64,000 bases of DNA from Rhodopirellula sp. SM50 (GTDB taxonomy: Bacteria > Planctomycetota > Planctomycetia > Pirellulales > Pirellulaceae), in the NCBI RefSeq assembly GCF_002289565.1, contig NZ_NTFY01000007.1:60049-124048 (forward strand). Reading direction: 5' to 3'. Below are positions 27,501 through 36,319 of this stretch, piece after piece. Made by a program: the position numbers and the translations under genes. The notes below the pieces were generated by a model, which worked only from the letters and a program-made list of their open reading frames with translations, had not been told where the DNA came from and made no database searches. The stretch's first letter is position 1; every line of letters starts with the position of its first letter.

Positions 27501-27903
27501 CGTGCTCAACACGGCCATCATCTTTGTCGAGTTCGCGGACATCTTGATCACACAAAAGGCGACAGAGAAGCAGAGCGCCGGCACCGCCGACGGCCCCATC
27601 CTGGGCCTATCGGTCGATGAGTTTCGCGACTGTCTGATCGAAGCCGGCAAACAACGCATGCTGCCGATCTTCCTCACCACGGCAACGACCGTCGGCGGGT
27701 TGATTCCCCTGGCGCTCAGCGGAGGTCCACTTTGGGAAGGCTTGGCGTGGTGCATGATCGTCGGCTTGCTGCTGACGACCGTCCTGACGCTCTTTGTCGT
27801 TCCCGCCTTCTATGCGATCTTGGTGGAAACGTTCGGCGTCAGCCCGGTGGTGTTGCCAAACGCGGACACCGGAGCCCCACCATTCAACCCAGCGAGCCCT
27901 TGA
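24502..27903 (+). CDS. RND-family efflux pump permease
   Basis: A 1133-residue inner-membrane pump of the AcrB/HAE type. The N-terminal span is followed by TIPRREDPEFTIRVCVVSTSWPGA, then the typical porter and docking domains. A second set of spans includes VISLGLLVDNAVQVCDQ (TM4 region) and LGILALFGIVLNTAIIFVEF (TM10 region). A polar insertion with charged residues lies near 520-560. The substrate cannot be predicted: RND pumps of this branch export drugs, detergents or metabolites by proton exchange. It is the middle gene of the operon, with 3-base gaps on both sides; no outer-membrane TolC-like gene is adjacent. Confidence 0.95.
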   Translation: MSASSPTLPSWSLASLAVRYRPIVFSLVLLGLAIGAATFVTIPRREDPEFTIRVCVVSTSWPGAPAVTVEELITDKIEQDLTGIEEVKLTRSTTVTGRSTIFVELEDNIAPDKIQNVWDKVRARVDLVPMPSSDVRPIVNDEFGDTAVLVLAVHQTPSGGRETIRPQDRYSPRELERFAEDVQDALRLLPGVAKVDMFGQREEAIYIETEMANWAQIGLTTAQLETLAQERNIIQAGGELDTRAGHYSVKTGGEFNAVEEIAQIASTVRTDDGDNSVPLTEFGLTIQRGYEDPASYICRVGDASGSTGAVMLGITMKSGANIIDVCRDAKQRIDELTELQQRLPPDVAVTAISDQSESVTKKIRDVIINVVEAVLIVIAIVYLVVGFRTAFVMAANIPIVVILSIGLVAVFGVQLEQISLAALVISLGLLVDNAVQVCDQARTNQIAGMAPFPAAIDGANTLAIPMLVGTLTTMAAFIPMLFSLEGGGKEYVYSLPVTVSTTLALSWLLAMTFCVILAGLFIRAPQDDQTGSPVVSWLRRLSTGFPRLRRRHTAASGDQHGEPERAGNHAFNLYTRVGRRAVDAKWLTAVATAALVVAILMLPVSSEFFPEAAGTQFAVKVILPETATIEQTDAAARRVESILQKLSRGPGQESERLRAYRTLVGGGGSRWHLGWDPEPQSRSFAEILVRTTDDSVTKAYAQRVRDVAERGDAALGIAPIVGARVVPVQLALGPPADPLVLRIAGNGFADPTILRNTADRLKRLVAEQPETWDVNDSWGVDGYQIRVNVHQDQAVLAGVTNSQIAKTLTSYYSGLRLTTFREGDHQVPVYFRLRAGQRESIAGLQESYVEGDRGKVPLASIASLEPTFELARIERRKMNRTIEVSSRMEPGVTGNDVVSRILKSEELQLIRDGLPAGYTIEPGGAYEESIEAGGQMMLSFLISFLLIVLCLIFQYNGWSKPLIILSTLPLALVGAWLGLFLSDKSLGFMPQLGILALFGIVLNTAIIFVEFADILITQKATEKQSAGTADGPILGLSVDEFRDCLIEAGKQRMLPIFLTTATTVGGLIPLALSGGPLWEGLAWCMIVGLLLTTVLTLFVVPAFYAILVETFGVSPVVLPNADTGAPPFNPASP

Positions 27904-27906
27904 AGC

Positions 27907-28545
27907 ATGACCTGGCAACGGGCCAGACGCCCTGAACAAAAAGTCGAACGGATTTCAGCGATCCTCGATGCGGCAGCCGAACTGTTTGACGACAACGAGT
28001 TTGATGAGATCTCCATGCGCGGCGTGGCCGATCACGCGGGCCTCGGAAAAGCCAGCTTGTACCACTACTTTAAGACCAAAGAGGAAGTCTTTCTCACTTT
28101 GTACCGTGAAGAGCTTGGGCGGTGGCTGGAAAGTGTGACGACGAATCTGGGGCGACTGCGAAAACCGACCCCCAAACGAGTCGCCGAGGTGCTCACGTCA
28201 GCGCTCCAGCTGCACGAGCGGTTCTGTCGTTTGACGGTGCTGTTTGCATCCGTCCTGGAACGGAATCTGTCTCAGGATTTTTTGATCGAATACAAACGCT
28301 CGCTGGTGGGGCCGGCCGAAGCATTCGCCGCCACGATCCAGTCGGTCATCCCTCACTTTTCCGGCGATGACGCGAAAGCGTTTGCCTTTCAGCATCATGC
28401 CTTGGTGGCCGGACTTTGGCCGATCGCCCACCCGTCACCCCAGGTCGAATCGGTCTTGCAGGCGTTCGAATTCCAAGGCTTCCGCACCGAGTTTGCTCCC
28501 CTTCTGACTCGGTCCTTCATCAACCTGCTCGCGCCGATCGATTGA
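27907..28545 (+). CDS. TetR/AcrR-family transcriptional regulator
   Basis: A 212-residue DNA-binding protein. Residues 12-60 form the TetR helix-turn-helix: ERISAILDAAAELF, then ISMRGVADHAGLGKASLYHYFKTKEEVF. The C-terminal half is the ligand/dimer domain, diverse as usual. Most TetR-type regulators of RND pumps are encoded divergently; here the gene is last in the pump operon, 3 bases after the permease stop, so pump and regulator are probably co-transcribed and the regulator likely controls the operon from a site upstream of 22726. No operator palindrome was identified. Confidence 0.93.
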   Translation: MTWQRARRPEQKVERISAILDAAAELFDDNEFDEISMRGVADHAGLGKASLYHYFKTKEEVFLTLYREELGRWLESVTTNLGRLRKPTPKRVAEVLTSALQLHERFCRLTVLFASVLERNLSQDFLIEYKRSLVGPAEAFAATIQSVIPHFSGDDAKAFAFQHHALVAGLWPIAHPSPQVESVLQAFEFQGFRTEFAPLLTRSFINLLAPID

Positions 28546-28806
28546 CCCGATCGGCCCAGTGGTTAGCGGCAGGGCGAGAGCCCTCCGGTCTTTCGTCCGC
28601 CAACCCAATTGCCACCCCCTGCGAGGTGGTTGGTGGCTCTCTGCATCGGGTGGATCACCGAGAAGTTCGCGTCGTGCCCGTTCTGTCCTCGTTGATTTTG
28701 AGTGCCGTGGGGCGTCGTATCGGATAACCTAGGGATCCGCCGTCACGCCTTGCCGGCCCTCCTCAGCTCTTCTGTCTTCTCCTGCTTCGCTCATCGATTC
28801 GCCTCC
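28546..28806. repeat. Gene-poor gap with half of repeat A (28563-28589)
   Basis: Only the left arm of family A is present (TTAGCGGCAGGGCGAGAGCC then CTCCGG); the right arm is missing, so the element is truncated. The remainder precedes the giant protein gene and shows no further feature I can name. Confidence 0.6.
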
Positions 28807-31800
28807 ATGATGCCCCTTCTGCACCACGCCTCGGCGTCTCGAAATCGCCGCCGCAACGATCGCACGATTCGACGTCAACGTCTTTCATCACGGATCGAGC
28901 AACTGGAACGGCGAGACTTGCTGGCCTTCGACATCAGTCTGTTCGCGGACATCAACCAGCAAGGTGTTTCGTCCGCCATCGACAGCGTGGTGCAATTCAA
29001 CGGCGAGGCCTTCTTCGTCGCCGATGACGGACGCAGCGGAAGCGAACTTTGGAAGAGTGACGGCACGCTCGATGGCACCCGCCAGGTCGCCGATTTGTTG
29101 CCCGGTGTTGAGGGATCCCTGCCGGACGACTTGACCGTGCTGGGGTCAGAACTGTTCTTCACGGCGCTCGACGAACTCGGCGAAACCGATCTTTGGAAAA
29201 CCGACGGCACGACCGCCGGGACAAGCTTGGTGTTCGATGCCGACGCCAATGGAGCCTTTTACCTTCGCGACTTGACGGCATCGGGCGGCAAACTGTTCTT
29301 CACCGCCTATCAATACGAATCGGGATACGAGCTATGGGTCCACGACCAGACCCTCGGCGGGACGATCCTGGTCAAGGACATCAATCCGGATCAAAGCATC
29401 ATTGACCGGCCGAGAGAATTAACGGACGTCGGCGGCACGCTGTTCTTCACCGCCTACGAAAACGGCTATTACAATCGGGAGTTGTGGAAGAGCGACGGGA
29501 GCGAAGCGGGGACCATGATGGTCAAGGACTTGGCGATCGACAGGAGTGATCCGTTGAATCCGGATCCCTCGCTCAGTTCCTACCCGACCTATTTGACCAA
29601 CGTCGACGGCGTGCTGTTCTTCGTCGCGGAAGATCCCGACGACGGCGTGGAACTGTACCGCAGCGACGGTACGACCGCAGGCACCGTACAGGTTGCCGAT
29701 CTCCATCCGAACGGTTCCTCGTATCCCGACGACCTGACGGGATTCGACGGCCATGTTTTCTTCTCTGCCGATGACGGGGTGACGGGCCGGCAATTGTTCA
29801 AGAGCCAGATCGCGACGGGGACAACGACGATGGTCGCCAACACGGCCGGCGGTAACAATCCCTCCAACCCGACCGATCTGGAAGTCGTCGGGCAAGAACT
29901 GTTCTTCGCCGCCGAGGGAGTGGTGCCGGCGAGCACCGTCAGCGCCGACGCCCCGACGCTGTTGGCCAACAATTCCATCCTCAATGGAGCAGCCTGGGCC
30001 GGCATCGTGACAGGCCTGACCACCGGCCCCGATCGCGGCAACCTCGCCAGGTTCGGGGGCAACGGCGTCTTCACCGCCAAGCCCCAAACCAGTACCAACG
30101 ACGGTCCCGGCTGGGTGGCCAGCGGTGCAAAAATCGGCGACGCGGGCGTGGGTCTTGAAACTCTCGCGCTCAACGATTTTTATCTCGCCGACATCGACCC
30201 GGGTGACTTGGCCAACGACTCCTGGGAATGGACGGTTTCAGACGCCGCGGGTCTGACCAATCTCGCGTTCACCGGATTTGCCTCGGGGAATCAATTCGAT
30301 CAATCGCACGAAGGCTTGGTCTTTGAACTGTTCCTCAATGATTCGACGACCCGAACGGCGCTGTTGGAGGTGGCCGGCGACGACTTGGACAACTGGTTTG
30401 CCGGACGATCGGCCAGCAACATTGCGATCTCCCATCCGGGCGGCCCCACCATCACGAAGGCCACCATCCGCATGACCATCGGACGCGACGGTGCCCCGGC
30501 GTTTGCCGACGGCGGCTCCGAAGCGGTTGTCGTCAACGCAAAACTGACCGCCGATCTGTCGCCGATGACGACGGCGCGGGTACCGGTCGGCCGCGAATTG
30601 CACAAGACCGATGGAACCACCACCGGCACGGAACTGATCGACGATTTCGTCGCCGACGGCAGTGCCAATCCGAGTGAGTTGACCGAGTCGGGAGGCTTGC
30701 TGTACTTTTCCGCCGATGAACCGGTGGGGTCCGGTCGAGAGTTATGGGTCAGCAACGGCACCCGTAGCGGAACGATGCGATTGATCGACTCGCAGCCCGG
30801 CAGTGACGAGTACGGGGCACCGCTGGATGGTGATCCGCAAAACCTCACCGACATCGGCGGAACGTTGTTCTTCACAACACTCGACGGTACGGTGGATCGC
30901 GAACTTTGGACCAGCAACGGCACCGCGCCGACCACTCGCCCGATCGCCAACATCAATCCCGGCACGCAGTCGGCCGATGTCCAACAATTCACTCCGGTCG
31001 GCGACCTGCTGTACTTCGTCGCCGACGATGGGATCAATGGCGAAGCGGTTTGGAGGGCTGACCCGACCGGCCAAACGCTCACCATGGTCGCCGACGTGAC
31101 TCCTTCGTCCATCGACTCGGTTTCCGGGCTCGCCAAATTCGGCAGCGGTGTTGTGTTCTACAACTCCATCGCCGGCTCCGGCGGCGGGATGTATTACCAC
31201 GACGGTTCCCAAACCATTCAGTTCATGGACGGAGTTCCCGTTGCCGTCTCGTTGGATGGCACGATGTTCGTCGAAAACCAAGCGGACAACCGGGTCTACT
31301 TTGTCACCAATGACGCGACCAGCGGCGAAGAACTCTGGAGCAGCGACGGGACCATGGCGGGAACCGCGATCGTCCAGGATTTGAACAGCGGAATCACCGG
31401 CAGCGAGCCGTCAGAACTGACCTCGTTCAATGGACAGATCTACTTCGCTGCCGACGACGGAAACTCCGGGCGAGAGCTCTTTGCGGCGAGCGTTGGCGGT
31501 GGAATCCAAACGGTCCGAGACATCAACCCGGGCGTCCTCGGATCCGACCCGCAGGAGTTGACGGTCAGTGGCGGCACGCTCTTCTTCGCCGCCGATGACG
31601 GGAGCAATGGGCGCGAGCTACACACTTCGACCGGGACCCAGTTGGACATCCACCCGACCGGATCGTCCAACCCCAACGCGCTGACTGACATCGGCGGTAC
31701 GCTGTACTTTGCCGCGGACAACGGCGTCGATGGGACGGAACCCTTTCTGTCCAACGGCACCGTCGCCACGCAAATCGCCAACATCGGTCCGCTCAGCAGC

Positions 31801-33294
31801 AGTTCCCACCCCAGCGGGTTCACCGAGTCCAACGGTCAAGTCTACTTTGCCGCCGAGCAGTCCAACCGCGGCGCACTGCTGGAAGTCTTCTCCGGCATCA
31901 CCGGGACACAACTGGCCAATTTGACCGCCGCGCCGAATTACCCCGATGCCCCGGACGCGATTGCACTACTGGACTCCTTCGAGATCCCGACCAATGTCGC
32001 CAATAACTACGGGGCTCGCGTGCGCGCGTATTTGACCGTTCCCACGACAGGCGACTACACGTTTTGGATTGCTTCGGACGACCAAGGTTCGCTGCTGCTG
32101 AGTACGGACGACACCCCGGCCAACGCAGCTCAGATCGCTTCGGTCCCCGTCTGGACCAGCTCTCGACAATACGACAAGTACCCCACCGACCAACAGTCGG
32201 CACCGATTTCCTTGGTCGCCGGACAGGTGTACTACATCGAAGCGTTGATGAAGGAAGGCACCGGCGGCGACAATTTATCGATCGCCTGGTCCGGCCCGGG
32301 AATTCTCGGACCGACCGTGATCGGCCAGCAGTACCTCACCCGCTTCGGAGTCGCGCCCACGGACCTGGGCACCGGACGTGAACTCTGGATCACCGACGGA
32401 ACGACCGCCGGCACGGAACTGGTTGCCGACATCCAACCGGGGCTGCCGAGCAGCAACCCCGAACCCAAAGCCTCGACCGGATTGAGATTATTGCTGAGCG
32501 TGACCGATGACGGGCCCGTCGGGCGGGAGCCCTACAGCAGCGGAGGCACCGCGGCGAACACCTCGCTGATCGAAGACCTGAACCAGGACCTGCGATTCGG
32601 CAGCCGTCCGGAAGGGTTTTATCCCTTCGGCGGCGATTTTCTGTTCGTCGCCGATGACGGTCTGATCGGAAACGAACTCTATCGATTCGCCGCCAATGCA
32701 CCGGTTGCGCCCGACGTGGAAGTCGCCGCGCCGCCGGGCATCTATCCTCCGGTCGGCCAGCAACAGCGCTCGATCGTGGACTCGATCAGTTTGGTCTTCG
32801 ACGAAGAAGTCCTGGTCTCTGAGACGGCGATCGAATTGACCAACCGGAACACGAACACCAAGGTCACGTCGCTGATCGTCAACTCCACCTTTCAAAACGG
32901 CCAGACGATCGTCGAACTCACGTTCGGTCCCGGTCCATCGGTGATCTCCCGTGACCCGTCCGGCACAACCGGTTTGCTCCATTCGTTGGCTGACGGGAAC
33001 TACCAGCTGACGGTGCCGGCGGCGGCAATTGAATCGCTGCAGACGGGATTGGGTCTGGCCGGCGATTGGGTGCACGGTGAAAACGCAGCCGACCAGTTTT
33101 TCCGATTCTATGGTGACAGCGATGCCGATCGGGATGTCGACGGCCAAGACTACGGACGCTTCGGACTGACGTTCCTTCAATCAGCGCCGGGCACCTACAA
33201 TCCGGATTTTGATTTCGATGGCGATGGAGACGTCGACGGACAAGACTATGGCCGATTCGGACTACAATTCCTGCGCCGCCTCGACCACTCCTGA
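28807..33294 (+). CDS. Giant exported propeller-repeat protein with PA14 and dockerin-like tail
   Basis: A protein of about 1495 residues. The N-terminal leader contains a basic stretch and RIEQLERRDLLAF, the planctomycete surface-protein signal with its Leu-Leu-Ala core. The body is about 16 repeats of roughly 50 residues with the consensus ELWxSDGTxxGTxxVxDIxPG and LFFxADDG, expected to form beta-propellers. Two insertions interrupt them: a domain of about 200 residues near 378-595 and a PA14 domain near 1050-1180 (TTGDYTFWIASDDQGSLLLS), a carbohydrate-binding type. The C-terminus (about 1434-1495) has two dockerin-like calcium loops (DSDADRDVDGQDYGRFGL, DFDGDGDVDGQDYGRFGL). It is likely a cell-surface adhesin or scaffold. 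ATG 28807 is chosen; an upstream GTG would add 35 non-typical residues. Confidence 0.88.
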   Translation: MMPLLHHASASRNRRRNDRTIRRQRLSSRIEQLERRDLLAFDISLFADINQQGVSSAIDSVVQFNGEAFFVADDGRSGSELWKSDGTLDGTRQVADLLPGVEGSLPDDLTVLGSELFFTALDELGETDLWKTDGTTAGTSLVFDADANGAFYLRDLTASGGKLFFTAYQYESGYELWVHDQTLGGTILVKDINPDQSIIDRPRELTDVGGTLFFTAYENGYYNRELWKSDGSEAGTMMVKDLAIDRSDPLNPDPSLSSYPTYLTNVDGVLFFVAEDPDDGVELYRSDGTTAGTVQVADLHPNGSSYPDDLTGFDGHVFFSADDGVTGRQLFKSQIATGTTTMVANTAGGNNPSNPTDLEVVGQELFFAAEGVVPASTVSADAPTLLANNSILNGAAWAGIVTGLTTGPDRGNLARFGGNGVFTAKPQTSTNDGPGWVASGAKIGDAGVGLETLALNDFYLADIDPGDLANDSWEWTVSDAAGLTNLAFTGFASGNQFDQSHEGLVFELFLNDSTTRTALLEVAGDDLDNWFAGRSASNIAISHPGGPTITKATIRMTIGRDGAPAFADGGSEAVVVNAKLTADLSPMTTARVPVGRELHKTDGTTTGTELIDDFVADGSANPSELTESGGLLYFSADEPVGSGRELWVSNGTRSGTMRLIDSQPGSDEYGAPLDGDPQNLTDIGGTLFFTTLDGTVDRELWTSNGTAPTTRPIANINPGTQSADVQQFTPVGDLLYFVADDGINGEAVWRADPTGQTLTMVADVTPSSIDSVSGLAKFGSGVVFYNSIAGSGGGMYYHDGSQTIQFMDGVPVAVSLDGTMFVENQADNRVYFVTNDATSGEELWSSDGTMAGTAIVQDLNSGITGSEPSELTSFNGQIYFAADDGNSGRELFAASVGGGIQTVRDINPGVLGSDPQELTVSGGTLFFAADDGSNGRELHTSTGTQLDIHPTGSSNPNALTDIGGTLYFAADNGVDGTEPFLSNGTVATQIANIGPLSSSSHPSGFTESNGQVYFAAEQSNRGALLEVFSGITGTQLANLTAAPNYPDAPDAIALLDSFEIPTNVANNYGARVRAYLTVPTTGDYTFWIASDDQGSLLLSTDDTPANAAQIASVPVWTSSRQYDKYPTDQQSAPISLVAGQVYYIEALMKEGTGGDNLSIAWSGPGILGPTVIGQQYLTRFGVAPTDLGTGRELWITDGTTAGTELVADIQPGLPSSNPEPKASTGLRLLLSVTDDGPVGREPYSSGGTAANTSLIEDLNQDLRFGSRPEGFYPFGGDFLFVADDGLIGNELYRFAANAPVAPDVEVAAPPGIYPPVGQQQRSIVDSISLVFDEEVLVSETAIELTNRNTNTKVTSLIVNSTFQNGQTIVELTFGPGPSVISRDPSGTTGLLHSLADGNYQLTVPAAAIESLQTGLGLAGDWVHGENAADQFFRFYGDSDADRDVDGQDYGRFGLTFLQSAPGTYNPDFDFDGDGDVDGQDYGRFGLQFLRRLDHS

Positions 33295-33314
33295 CTGCCG
33301 CGGCGATCCGGCAC

Positions 33315-33659
33315 TCACACCTGCCAGAGTCCGTGTTGGATGCCACCTTGGAAGAAGATCGCGCACTTCCCGTGACCGGGGAGTTCCATCGGCGGAAGCG
33401 CGACCTCGCCCCCGGCTTTCTCGGCGGATGCCAGCGCGGCATCAATGTCGTCGACCAGCATGTACGGCCGAACGATGGGCGACTCGGATTCGTGCATCGG
33501 AGCACGCACACCGATCTTTCCTCCGCCGACGAGAGTCGCCGTGCGTGCATTGCCAAGCACCGGATCACCGGCGTCGAACGTCACGCCATGGAGTTGGGAA
33601 AGCGTCTCGCACATGACGTCAACGTCCGGCGTGACGAACTCAAGATAGTGGACTTGCAT
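33315..33659 (-). CDS. VOC (glyoxalase/bleomycin-resistance fold) protein
   Basis: A 114-residue protein starting MQVHYLEFVTPDVD, with the VOC pattern of paired beta-alpha-beta-beta-beta modules and PYMLVDDIDAALASAEKAGGEV in the second. The closing GHGKCAIFFQGGIQHGLWQV is typical of the planctomycete members. The family includes metal-dependent lyases, dioxygenases and resistance proteins; the substrate here is unknown. Longer in-frame starts exist upstream, but their residues do not fit the fold. It lies 20 bases from the end of the convergent giant gene. Confidence 0.85.
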   Translation of the reverse strand: MQVHYLEFVTPDVDVMCETLSQLHGVTFDAGDPVLGNARTATLVGGGKIGVRAPMHESESPIVRPYMLVDDIDAALASAEKAGGEVALPPMELPGHGKCAIFFQGGIQHGLWQV

Positions 33660-33863
33660 TGTTTTTCTCGCTCCATTGAAATTGGTTTGAACCTGTCGAG
33701 CATCAGTCGACACCGTCCCGCCGCCACCGCTTCGTCCAGTTTTGCGGCAACGTCGAGTTGATTCAATTGCTGCAACGACGTACGAGACTGACGGTGAACG
33801 AGGTTGGCGAAGAAGCAGCAAAGGCCAAGGTATGGCGGAACGGCATCGACGGTTAAGCCAGCG

Positions 33864-35453
33864 TCACCGCGAGGCTTTATCGCGAGACTGCGGCGGTGCG
33901 TAGGCTTCGTAACTCGGGGCGTCGTATCGTTTGCGTAATTGGTCGTAGGTTTCGTGAAGCTGCATGCGGACTTCGGCATAGCTCTCATCGGAGTAAACAT
34001 TTCGCATCTCGGCGGGATCCTTGACCAAATCGAACAGCTGCCACTCATCGGTCCACGGCAGGTAGAACAGCTTGTGCGTGTGCGTCCGAACGCCGAAGTG
34101 TTGCGGCACGGCATGCTCGCCCAGCTCGTAGTAAGCGTAATAGACCGCATCGCGAATCTGTTGATCGCTGTCCTTGAGCACCGGCATGATCGACGTCCCT
34201 TGAACTTCGTCGGGAGTGTCCATGCCGGCCATGTCCAGAAACGTGGGGGCGTAATCGATGTTTTGAATCAATGCCGTCGGCTTCGAACCCGGCTGAACCA
34301 CGCCCGGCCAGCGGATCACGAACGGCATGGTGAACGATTCCTCGAACATCCATCGCTTGTCGAACCAACCATGTTCGCCGAGATAAAACCCTTGGTCGGA
34401 CGAATAGATCACGACGGTGTTGTCAGCCAATTGGTGATCGTCCAGGTATTTCAATAGTCGGCCCACGCTCTCATCGACTGCCTTGACCGTTTCCAAGTAG
34501 TTCTGCATGTAACGTTGGTACTTCCAACGCACCAGTTCTCGATGATCGATCCTTCCGGCTTTGTAGTCATCGATAAAGGCTTTGTTTTTCGGCGCGAAGT
34601 GCGCGTCCCACGTTGCCCTTTGTTCCTCCGTCATGCGGTTGTATTCCGGGGTGCCGTAAGACCGAAACTCCGGCAAGGTGACGCCCTGCATCTCTTCCTT
34701 GCGCAGCTTCAAATCGTAGGCCCACGTCATGTGCCGATCGATTTCCATTTCATTCTTCGGCAACGTTCGGCTGCGTGTGGCATAGTCGTCGAACAAGTTG
34801 TCCGGCTCGGCAATGGTGACTCCGTCGAGCGTTCCGAGATGGCGAAGGGCGGGGGCAAACGTTCGGTGAGGTGCCTTGTGCTGGCACATCAAAAAGAACG
34901 GTTTGTCGGCATCACGATCGTCGAGCCACTGGATCGCTTTGTCGGTCGTGATGTCGGTGGCGTATCCGTCAAACCGTTTCTGCTTGCCATCCATCGAGAT
35001 GAAAACCGGATTGTAATAGCTGCCTTGCCCGGGCAAGATGTCCCAGTAATCAAAGGCGACGGGATCCGTCTTCAAGTGCCATTTGCCGATCACCGCGGTC
35101 TGGTAACCACCGCCGTGCAAGGACTTGGCGACGGTCCATTGAGACTGGTCGAACCCCGCGCCGGTGTTGCGCAAGAAACCATTCTTGTGGCTGTGCTTGC
35201 CGGTCAGGATGCAAGCGCGTGACGGGCCACAGATGGAATTGGCGCAAAAGGAGTTCCGGAACAGGGCACCTTCGTTGGCGATACGATCGATATTGGGCGT
35301 CGGCGCAGCGTCCGCAAGGCGACCACCGTAGGCCGAGATCGCGTTCAAGGCATGGTCGTCGGAAAAGATAAACAGGATGTTCGGTCGCTCGGCGGCGAAA
35401 GCGGGCGCGAGAGATGCCAGGGCCAGGATCGTCAGAGAAAAGATTCGTCTCAT
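33864..35453 (-). CDS. Secreted sulfatase 1 (Cys-type, formylglycine-dependent)
   Basis: A 529-residue exported enzyme with a signal peptide (SLTILALASLAPAFA). It opens with RPNILFIFSDDHALNAISAYGG; Asp32 and Asp33 are metal ligands. The modification motif is C75-G-P-S-R79, where the Cys becomes formylglycine by an FGE-type enzyme not present in the window. Further sulfatase landmarks are YQTAVIGKWHLK and YSSDQGFYLGEHGWFDKRWMFEES. It removes sulfate esters, probably from algal polysaccharides; the subfamily resembles S1 sulfatases common in planctomycetes. The ATG at 35453 places the signal peptide correctly. A second sulfatase gene lies 2.9 kb away on the other strand. Confidence 0.93.
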   Translation of the reverse strand: MRRIFSLTILALASLAPAFAAERPNILFIFSDDHALNAISAYGGRLADAAPTPNIDRIANEGALFRNSFCANSICGPSRACILTGKHSHKNGFLRNTGAGFDQSQWTVAKSLHGGGYQTAVIGKWHLKTDPVAFDYWDILPGQGSYYNPVFISMDGKQKRFDGYATDITTDKAIQWLDDRDADKPFFLMCQHKAPHRTFAPALRHLGTLDGVTIAEPDNLFDDYATRSRTLPKNEMEIDRHMTWAYDLKLRKEEMQGVTLPEFRSYGTPEYNRMTEEQRATWDAHFAPKNKAFIDDYKAGRIDHRELVRWKYQRYMQNYLETVKAVDESVGRLLKYLDDHQLADNTVVIYSSDQGFYLGEHGWFDKRWMFEESFTMPFVIRWPGVVQPGSKPTALIQNIDYAPTFLDMAGMDTPDEVQGTSIMPVLKDSDQQIRDAVYYAYYELGEHAVPQHFGVRTHTHKLFYLPWTDEWQLFDLVKDPAEMRNVYSDESYAEVRMQLHETYDQLRKRYDAPSYEAYAPPQSRDKASR

Positions 35454-36039
35454 GAAACAGCGTACTTGTCGTCGGGGGTGGTGGAGTGGCGTGAACGGAT
35501 GGAAAGGCGAACCCCCAAGGGGCATTGCATCGATCTGTCCAGTTTCGCTGCAAACAGTCTAGCAACCGGCACGCGATCGCGGTCGCGGTCGCAGCTCCGC
35601 CGCCTGGAGATGGACGGCATGCAAGACGGACCCAATCCTGACACGAACGGAGCGTGAGGGAGTGGATGATCCACTTTTAGCGGAAGGGCGCGAGCTCTCC
35701 GGTGTTTTGGCAAAGATGAAGAACCGGAGGGCTCGCGCCCTACCGCTAACAATAAACACCCCGCTTGACGTCAAATTCGATGGCATGGGGCTTGCGCCCC
35801 GCAGCTAAAACCTCATCAAACACAAGAAATAGATGCTTCACAGCGTTCCCGTTGGTGCCGCGAGCGGGCAACGATGTTGCGAACGGCCGTTACTTTCCGA
35901 TCCATCGGCCACCTTTTTTGATCATTCTCTGCCTGCTAACGTTGCGTCGGTCGGCGGCCGAACCAAACTCGTCCGCATCCTCTCAGCCAAGCGGTGGCTG
36001 AAGCGATCAACCCTGCAATGAACTAGGAAAAGATGAAGA
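35454..36039. repeat. Gene-poor stretch with repeat A (35677-35751) and a degenerate half
   Basis: A copy of hairpin repeat A lies at 35677-35751, with one arm substitution (GAGCTCTCC for GAGCCCTCC). A worn right half with TTGCGCCCCGCAGCTAAAA and the outer end GCTTCACAGCG follows at about 35790-35848. The rest of the 586 bases shows no gene until the small frame at 36040. Confidence 0.7.
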
Positions 36040-36138
36040 ATGGACGCTGATAAATTTGATGGAATTGCCCGTACAGTCGTGATTTCCGGGATCGGATTGG
36101 TCGCCCTGGTGCTGGCCGCCCAAAAGTTTCTGTTTTAG
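36040..36138 (+). CDS. Possible 32-residue single-span membrane protein
   Basis: A short frame reading MDADKFDGIARTVVISG and on: an acidic, polar start of about 11 residues, then one hydrophobic span (TVVISGIGLVALVLAAQKFLF) to the end. AGGAAAAG lies about 10 bases upstream of the ATG. Single-span proteins of this size are often overlooked; here the codon pattern and clear span speak for a real gene, but no neighbour or family supports it. It stands alone between sulfatase 1 and recQ. Confidence 0.45.
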   Translation: MDADKFDGIARTVVISGIGLVALVLAAQKFLF

Positions 36139-36187
36139 AGCGACCGTCCTTGATACTCCATCGCTGCAAACAACCTTGACGTCACAA

Positions 36188-36268
36188 CAACCCTCCCTTC
36201 GAGAGGTCGTGCGGTTTTGAAGTCACCCTCCCTGGCAGGGAGGGTCGAGCGCAGCGAGGGGAGGGTTG
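36188..36268. repeat. Hairpin repeat C, extended copy
   Basis: The core CACCCTCCC-tggca-GGGAGGGT is followed by CGAGCGCAGCGAGG. An outer pair, CAACCCTCCC at 36188 and GGGAGGGTTG ending at 36268, encloses it, giving a nested hairpin. It lies just downstream of the recQ stop, where it could end transcription. Confidence 0.8.
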
Positions 36269-36319
36269 CGTCATTTCTTAGGTGAGCCCGCCGCTTCACT
36301 TGGTGGGTTTGGGTTGCCG

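Noticed and set aside
33719..33856. A short plus-strand reading ending in VNEVGEEAAKAKVWRNG
   Set aside because: Looks coding for about 20 residues, but has no start and no recognisable family; too little to call a gene remnant.
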